A DNA stretch of 64,000 nt, from assembly GCF_003473485.1 (NCBI RefSeq), contig NC_053048.1:48233755-48297754 (forward strand), written 5' to 3'. The notes under the pieces are model-generated. The model did not search any database, was not told the DNA's origin, and was given only the letters and a program-made list of their open reading frames with translations. This document shows positions 57,382 to 64,000 of this stretch, piece by piece (position 1 is the first letter of the stretch; each line of letters begins with the position of its first letter). A program made the position numbers and the translations under genes. Source of the DNA: Medicago truncatula. Its lineage: Eukaryota; Streptophyta; Magnoliopsida; Fabales; Fabaceae.

Positions 57382-58981
57382 TAAAAAAATCATAAAATAC
57401 AAAAATAGAAAAGAGGAAATGCACTCAAATCGGATTACTCATGGTCAAAATGTTTTACGTATTTACGCAAATCAATACGACCATGATCGTTGAATCGAGA
57501 TCGAACAGTCCAAATTTTAATAAATATATATTTTATTAATAAAAAATACCAAACATAAAATATGATATGTTTGATCTCAGTCTAACAATGCGTTTTTACA
57601 TTTTGAACATCCTCCAATTTATTCTTTCTCATTTGCTTTTTCAAGTTTCCATTTTTGCTTAAAACATCATCCATTGCATGCATCTCTACATTTTCTGCTA
57701 TTACAAACCTTACAATTTTGGCACCACCACTGTAGTTCTGTATCAGAAGGCACAGTTTGTTGTTGACCACAATTTTGGCACCATCTCAACGATTTGTTAT
57801 AAGTATAAATATGAACGCAGAAGAAGAGATGCACTTTAAAATTTATGGAGAAGGATGATAGATCATAAAGAAACACAAAATCTTGTTTTTTCACAATTAC
57901 TCTATAGTCTCGTCATTTTTATCTCACATATATATCTTTCATCCATTTAACACCCTTCAACCTCACAACCCAAAAATAATACTCACAGCTATGAATAAAT
58001 GGTCACTTGATTCCCTAAGCCTTCGTCCATCTTTCTCTATGCGAGGACAAAGGAAACAACACCTCTATTTTCTTGTTTTCTTTATGCTACGTATTGTTGA
58101 TTGTTTTAGATCTTCTATATAAAAGATATTTCTATTTTATTAGTTTTTTTTAGCTAATTTGAGATTTAACGCCTGCCTACTTAATCTATATGTAGATGAG
58201 TTTATCATATGACGAATTTTGTTTTTTGTCCTTGTGGAAAAAAGCGACATGTTAATGGTTTTTCATTTTCTTTCTTATAAATAATGGGTTAAATTCGAAT
58301 CACCAAAGGAAAAAAAGATAAATAAGTTTTTAATCCGTAAATATATTAAATTTTGTGTTTAGTACCTCTAAATTTTTTCTTTGAATAATGGTCCTGCAGA
58401 TGTTTTTCTATCACTATTTTTCGTTCTTGTACTTTTTTTTCTTCTTCATAAAATGGAAAATAAAACACAAACAAGGGGACAAGAAAGAAAACTATATGTT
58501 TCGTAGACAAGCAACACCTATAACATCGTCCATCAACACGAGACCGAGTTGAGGAGGACAACTATTCCAAATCTACAAGGTATCATTTGAAGAAACTTTA
58601 GTCTTCGTAAGCCAATAATGGCACATTCACTGTCCTCTCTAAGAGTATGTTGAAAAGAGACGTACAATCCCCCTTGTGGAGATGACGAATTTGTTTCTTG
58701 GAGCCAATAGAGAACAGAGTGAGGAAGGAATTTGAACGCATGAGAGGATGAACGAAACAATGAGAAATCTAAATTGAGTCGAAGAGAGAATAACGATGCA
58801 ACGAGAACTGATATTTAAGTCGAAGAGAGTGGATGTGGTTTTTCAAAAGGCAGTTCTTTGTCTTAGGAACGCAAGAGCGACAAATCCAAGAGCGACGAAA
58901 GGCAAGAAGTAATTTGTTTACAATTTAAAAATATAAGATTGGAAGGTCGAAATCAAGCTTCCAGTTGATATCATAATCAAC
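57382..58981. other. Spacer with a short Cys-rich open stretch
   Basis: On the minus strand at about 57665-57805 a short frame repeats WCQNCGQQQ and WWCQNCKVCNSRKC, then stops. The paired CXXC spacing hints at a zinc ribbon, but no family is certain and no flanking exons were found. The rest is AT-rich; 58346-58760 (minus) has open frames without recognisable homology. Confidence 0.3.
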
Positions 58982-59790
58982 GAGTTCATCTTTGCTTCAT
59001 TTAGCAAGCCTCCATTTATCCCTGTTTATTTTGTAGATGTCTGACATGTGGCAAATATTAAATCAAGGGCTGAGATTAAAAAATTTAACATAAACACTTG
59101 TTTAATGAAAAATAAAACACACTCTTTTCTTCTTTCTCTGAATCAGCACTGCGCCTCCTTCTTCCCCCTTGTTCCTCATGTCATCATCACTGCCTCTCCC
59201 TCTGCTAGTGCCGTCGTCCCTCTCCCTTCATCCACCAGCGACCTTCTCCCTCTTCTATTCCACACACCGCCTTAGAACTCAATTTTGTCGCTCCTTCCTC
59301 CTTCAAATAACTGATTGATTGCAGATTTAAATCAAATTATGAGAAATATGTATTGATTTATAAAAGTTCAATTCATAGATGAATCGAAAGTTCGACGATG
59401 AGTTAATTGAAAAGGGTGTATTTAACCTCAATTATGTATCATTCATCTTCAATTTTTGTTTTTTTTTTTTCAATTTTATATTGTTCATGTACCATGTTTG
59501 GGTGAAAGAAAATATCTCATGTTCATGGCAATTTTAATTTTGTAAATGATGGTTGGGAGGGAAGAAGAAGATGGAAAAAGGGCGGCTCCGACGAGAGGAA
59601 GCAGATGGAACGACGTAGGATATTTGAGAGAAGAAGCGTTTTTCTTTTCTTTCTATTTTTTATCAAGTGGAGGAAGGAGTAAATGGAGTAAATCTACCTT
59701 AGCCATTAGATTTTTTTTTTCCACATGTCAAACATCCATACATTCAAAAGGATTAAATGGAGTAAGGTTAAATGAAGCAAAGATGAACTC
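58982..59790. mobile_element. 0.8-kb non-autonomous MULE with gene-like interior
   Basis: The inverted ends open GAGTTCATCTTTGCTTCATT and are flanked by an exact 9-bp duplication ATAATCAAC (58973-58981 and 59791-59799). The repeats extend over about 80 bp, including GACATGTGG. The interior has a GC-richer, pyrimidine-rich part (59150-59270) and a purine-rich part (59545-59690) that may derive from host genes. No transposase, no parent gene identified. Confidence 0.88.
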
Positions 59791-59799
59791 ATAATCAAC

Positions 59800-62700
59800 A
59801 TAGTCAAATTTATTCTACATATACATCGAAAAAAAACTAATTTTTTTAAACCTTTCACCTTTTAAAACATTATATAGAATTATGAATGTATATGTATCCA
59901 TATGGAGGCAACCAAAAGATTATACTTCCAAAATTATGTATTATTGTGTAGAAATGTGTGAGATTTATAAAGTATTTCCTTGTTCGATTTATGTAAAATA
60001 AATTAATATCGTTCATTACGACATCAATTGCTATTTGATTTCCACTAAATTTCAATTCTATATTTTTTCTGCTTTAAATAAATTGTTTCTTTTCTTTCGT
60101 CTTTCTTACAATCCTAGCATGTTACATTGTTTTATTATAAATCACATTTGTTGTATTTGTCTTAAATACAAGACTCATTGTTTCGTTTCTCTCTCTTCGA
60201 CTCATTTCTAATTGTGTGCTCCTTCTCATTTGCATTCAAATCTACTATGTTCTTTTCACTCCAACAGGAAACGAAAATACACCCTCACAGGAGTTGAACC
60301 AGAGTACACAAGTACAACATCTCCAAAATTTACCACTCGGGCACACCTTTAATTTTGTTAATGCTACAATGTTATCAGTATATATTATATTTTCAGTGCA
60401 TTATATTATAAAAAAAAAATAAAAAAAAATTGGGCCCCAAAATTGGAGAGGTCCAGCTCAGTAAAAACAAAAGTATATTAAAAAAAGTTGATGTATTTGA
60501 TTTAAATTTCAAACAAAAATATATCATTTTTTTTGGGTTAAATGTTGAAATAGTCTTATAATATATGCGAAGTCTAAAAATAACCATTCTAAAAAAATAA
60601 AAAACAACCAAGTCACACAAGATACACTCATGTGAGATAGAATCATATGATTTTTTGATGATGTGGCATTTTGTTGCCTCAAAATTTTCCTCCCGCAATT
60701 TTTTTCTAACATTAATTGAAGGGTTGAAATAAATAAATAAAAAAAAACCAATTTATTTTCTATAGATATAAAGTCTAGAAAAAGGCCCTAGAGGACGATT
60801 TTCATGATTTTATTTAGACATGTCTATGATGTTAAAATAAGGTCTTCCTCATAAAATTAAGATTTTTTAACATTGGACAGATTAATTATGATATTTTGAA
60901 CCATCTAAAACTAAAACAACGAAAACTTTGACCTAGAAATCAAATTATGTTTTTCTGACATATTTATTTTTCGACCAAAACATACAAAATTGCAATTTTA
61001 TTTCGAGTAAGCGTATATTTATAGGTCAAATTTTGTTCCTCAATTTTTTCCGGAAAGTTTATAACATCATACGAACCACCACCAAAGAATTTGGGAGTTT
61101 TTAAATGAGTGATGAATTAAAAATATCTTGTATTGTACATTTGAAAATTTAAATTTTATTTACATAATTATACTTTTAAACTTGGTCCCTCTCTAGGTTC
61201 AATTCCTGGCTATGTCCATGTTTACACTCGTTCACGAACTCAACATCCCAAACAAAAAAATACCTAACATTTTTTTTCACCAACTCAAACTACCTCCCTC
61301 AACACCAATGCCCAATACCATATAATGCACATTAACATATTTCTCCGTCGCTATATTAAACTACCTAAGAAAATGATCTTTTACCCAACTCCTTGTTGAA
61401 CCACGAGTCTTAAGGGTACCCGCGGATAAAATCTATCATGAATATGAGACGGATAGCTAAACGAATATCCACAGGTATAATAGAGGGGTATTTAACTACT
61501 CGTTACTTTATGGATACAAACATAAATTTGATGATATTCGTGGTCGTGGGTACCTGTACCCGATAATAAATTAAATAAATTACTAAAATATTTTTGTGTA
61601 TATATAAGAAACCTTAGTTTACTGTACAACAACCATTCTCTTCTAAGTTCTATCCAAAAAAACTCTTTTATTCAAAGTGAAATTATTGAAGCTTGGAATG
61701 CATATGAAATTTGGATGTTTTTATGATTTTATTTTACTTCAAGAATTTTAATGGATTAGGCAAGAATCCTAAATTTTATATGAATTATGGTATGATGAAT
61801 TTGTATGGATTATGTAAGAATCATGAATTTCGTTTGGATTATGATATGATTTATGAAATGTGAATGAATTGTGTATGGATGTCTAAAAATTGAAGTTTTT
61901 TAGTAATTAAAAATTTGTTATTTTTTGTACCAAAAAAAAAATAAAATTAAAAACTCATCAGTATTCATTTATCCAAGAGGACATGGATATCCAAAGCGGA
62001 CATAAGTATCATGTTTATCCAACAGAACGTGCATGGGTATCATACTACCCATATTCATGGATACTAATTAACATTCTTCGTGCCAAAACAACCGCTCACT
62101 CTCATTATCCAATCTCTTATAAACATTATCGAGAAACCGTCTCTCTCCACTCACCTCATCACTTCTTGCAATAGTAAAAATATGGAAAATGTTAACACGT
62201 GCCTTTAAGACACAAGTTAAGGAGTTAAATGTAGAAATTTTTTGTTAAAATTCGTGTATTGCATTTAATTTATTAACTTTTAATTAGTTGAATGCATAAA
62301 TATTAATGAAATATTTTTATTTTTGATTTGCTTAACATATGCCCTTAGAGCACAAGTTAACATTACCTTAAAAATATATACCAAATTGAATCTATGCCAC
62401 TCCCCAACCAGTTCGCCAATTATTAACTCATACTTTAAAAGTTAAAACTTGACAATTATTTGAAGACATAGAAAATATGTTAATGCCATAACATATGGTA
62501 GTTTTAGCAACTATCGGCAAAGTTCGCGTGTAAATATTTCATACAAATTATATAGCAATGGACTCTACAAAAAAGTGAGTATATTATTCCACCTATCATT
62601 TGTCAAAAAGTAAATAAAAAAAGTTGAAATTCATAATTTTTCCTAGTCGTAATTGTAAATTTATAATGCATTATCCATTGATATTGATATTATCCTTTGC

Positions 62701-62878
62701 ACAAATATGCACCTCTTTAATCATCACCTCAATTTTACTCCAAAACACAAACACACCCTCTCTCTATAATTTACCACTCATTTCATCGCCGGAAAACACA
62801 TCTCCGATCATTCACCACTCCGATCCACCGTTTTTTAACCTGAGATGCGACGTCGCAGCTTTCACCTTCCAAATTCAT
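59800..62878. other. AT-rich spacer upstream of the PP2A gene
   Basis: A decayed repeat at about 61405-62090 has GGGTACCCGCGGATAAAA and GGTACCTGTACCCGA words, as in a plant hAT MITE group, but its ends are unclear. A MITE of the AATGTTAACA group lies at 62188-62363. Around 61190-61215 is a B-box-like GGTTCAATTCCTGG, possibly a SINE scrap. No gene was found. Confidence 0.4.
62188..62363. repeat. MITE, AATGTTAACA family
   Basis: The left end AATGTTAACACGTGCC and the right end GCACAAGTTAACATTA are inverted complements, and ACACAAGTTAA recurs inside. It is the best preserved of the four copies in the window. Confidence 0.65.
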
Positions 62879-62882
62879 TAGC

Positions 62883-62897
62883 TTAGGGTTAGGGTTC
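62883..62897 (+). promoter_or_regulatory. Telo-box in the leader of the PP2A B' gene
   Basis: TTAGGGTTAGGGTTC, two telomere-type units, sits just before the start codon at 62903. Telo-boxes in plant promoters and leaders are known from genes of the translation machinery and dividing cells. Presence is certain; a regulatory role is inferred. Confidence 0.55.
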
Positions 62898-62902
62898 TCA
62901 AA

Positions 62903-63988
62903 ATGTTCAAGAAATTAATGAAAGGAGGGCAGAAGAAGCCCTCCAAATCCGATTCAACAGACGGATTTGGTCCACCGGCGAACACCACCGTTGATTCATC
63001 GGCGGTCGTCATACCACCACCGTCAGGAACAATCGAAGCGCTTCCATTGTTTCGCGACGTACCGGTATCCGAGAGACAGAATTTATTTCTCCGGAAGCTT
63101 CAGATTTGTTGCCACACTTTAGATTTCACCGATACGTTGAAATCGGTTCGAGAGAAAGAAATCAAGAGACAAACTTTGATGGAATTGGTTGAATTTATTC
63201 AATCTGGTTCGAGTAAGATATCGGAGATTTGTCAAGAAGAGATGATCAAAATGGTTTCGATGAATATTTTCCGGTGTCTTCCTCCGGCGTATCATGAGAA
63301 TACTGGACAAGATGCTGCCGATCCAGAAGAGGAGGAGCCGTGTTTGGAACCGGCCTGGCCGCATTTGCAGCTTGTTTATGAGCTTCTGCTTAGATATGTG
63401 GTTTCATCTGATACTGATACGAAGGTAGCGAAACGTTACATTGATCATTCATTTGTGCTTAAATTGCTTGATTTGTTTGATTCTGAGGATCCCAGAGAGC
63501 GTGAATATGTTAAAACGATATTGCACCGTGTTTATGGAAAATTTATGGTTCATAGACCCTTTATTAGGAAGGCTATTAATAACATATTTTATCGGTTTAT
63601 TTATGAAACTGAGCGACATAGTGGAATTATGGAGCTTCTTGAGATTCTTGGGAGTATAATTAATGGGTTTGCGTTGCCGATGAAGGAGGAGCACAAGTTG
63701 TTTCTTGTGCGAGCGTTGTTGCCTTTGCATAAACCGAAACCGGTTGCTGTGTACCATCAGCAGTTGTCTTACTGCATTTCGCAGTTTGTTGAGAAGGATT
63801 TTAAGCTGGCGGATACGGTTATTAGGGGTTTGTTGAAGTATTGGCCGGTGACTAATTGTCAAAAGGAAGTTCTTTTTCTCGGGGAACTGGAGGAAGTGCT
63901 GGAGGCTACCCAAGCTGCGGAGTTCCAACGCTGCATGGTTCTTCTTTTTAGACAGATTGCTCGCTGCCTCAATAGTCCACATTTCCAG
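62903..63988 (+). CDS. PP2A B' (B56) regulatory subunit, first exon (runs out of window)
   Basis: From ATG 62903 the frame is open for 362 codons to a probable donor after CACATTTCCAG (63988), where GTTTGT begins. Plant B' genes are spliced at this same point (HFQ|VAERALFLW in relatives). The protein opens [17 protein letters not shown] and a Pro/Ser-rich leader. The B56 HEAT-like repeats follow, with [28 protein letters not shown]-type [29 protein letters not shown] and [14 protein letters not shown]. It would be the substrate- and location-setting subunit of the PP2A phosphatase, binding the A/C core. It resembles the B'alpha/B'beta group. The C-terminal part lies beyond 64000. Intact as far as seen. 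Confidence 0.93.
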
Positions 63989-64000
63989 GTTTGTCGAAAA

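Noticed and set aside
62624-62881. 85-residue frame before the PP2A gene as an upstream coding ORF
   Set aside because: It begins at a TTG and lies in the promoter/leader; no protein similarity seen.
63449-63982. 177-codon open frame on the minus strand
   Set aside because: It lies antisense to the well-supported PP2A B' exon and has no family resemblance; it is a shadow.

Overview
The window is plant nuclear DNA, most likely from a legume (Medicago or a close relative). Grounds: spliced genes with GT-AG introns, strongly AT-rich spacers, plant-type proteins, tRNA-derived SINEs, and many MULE, hAT and foldback MITEs of a kind common in legumes. The species call is inference. The reading below is by eye; no alignment or search was run.

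Layout. 1-1655: the 3' end of a LINE abuts a foldback/MITE composite. 1834-4216 (+): a CDC25-like arsenate reductase. 6065-6138 (+): tRNA-Ile(AAU). 6437-8724 (+): a small C18orf32/UPF0729-like membrane protein. 10159-10682: a Pack-MULE carrying a beta-amylase fragment. 10922-13917 (+): a six-exon ACT-domain-repeat protein (ACR9/ACR10 type). 16474-17278 (-): a two-exon PIG-Y-like GPI-synthesis subunit. 17620-19150: a decayed partial copy of the ACT gene. 19468-22456 and 33646-37222 (both -): two intact 13-exon HGSNAT-like membrane acetyltransferase paralogues. Between them lie an ESF1 pseudogene fragment, a broken PIF/Harbinger transposase, an apparently intact MYB/SANT partner gene (27855-30898), an LTR fossil and several MITEs.

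39.5-45.4 kb is mostly mobile DNA: a SINE, a 1.4-kb MULE, a hAT MITE and a MITE with a nested SINE. 45480-47336 (+) is an intronless nodulin-like/NFD4-type MFS transporter. 48016-50248 is a second, complete copy of the foldback/MITE composite. 50868-52450 (-) is a decayed L1-type LINE. 52.7-62.8 kb is gene-poor and holds further MULEs and MITEs. 62903 to the right edge (+) is the first exon of a PP2A B'(B56) regulatory subunit, which runs out of the window.

The genes are independent housekeeping or membrane functions, with no operon-like logic. What ties the window together is local duplication (ACT gene, HGSNAT-like gene) and layered transposon insertion. Several insertions can be ordered in time from exact 9-bp target duplications.
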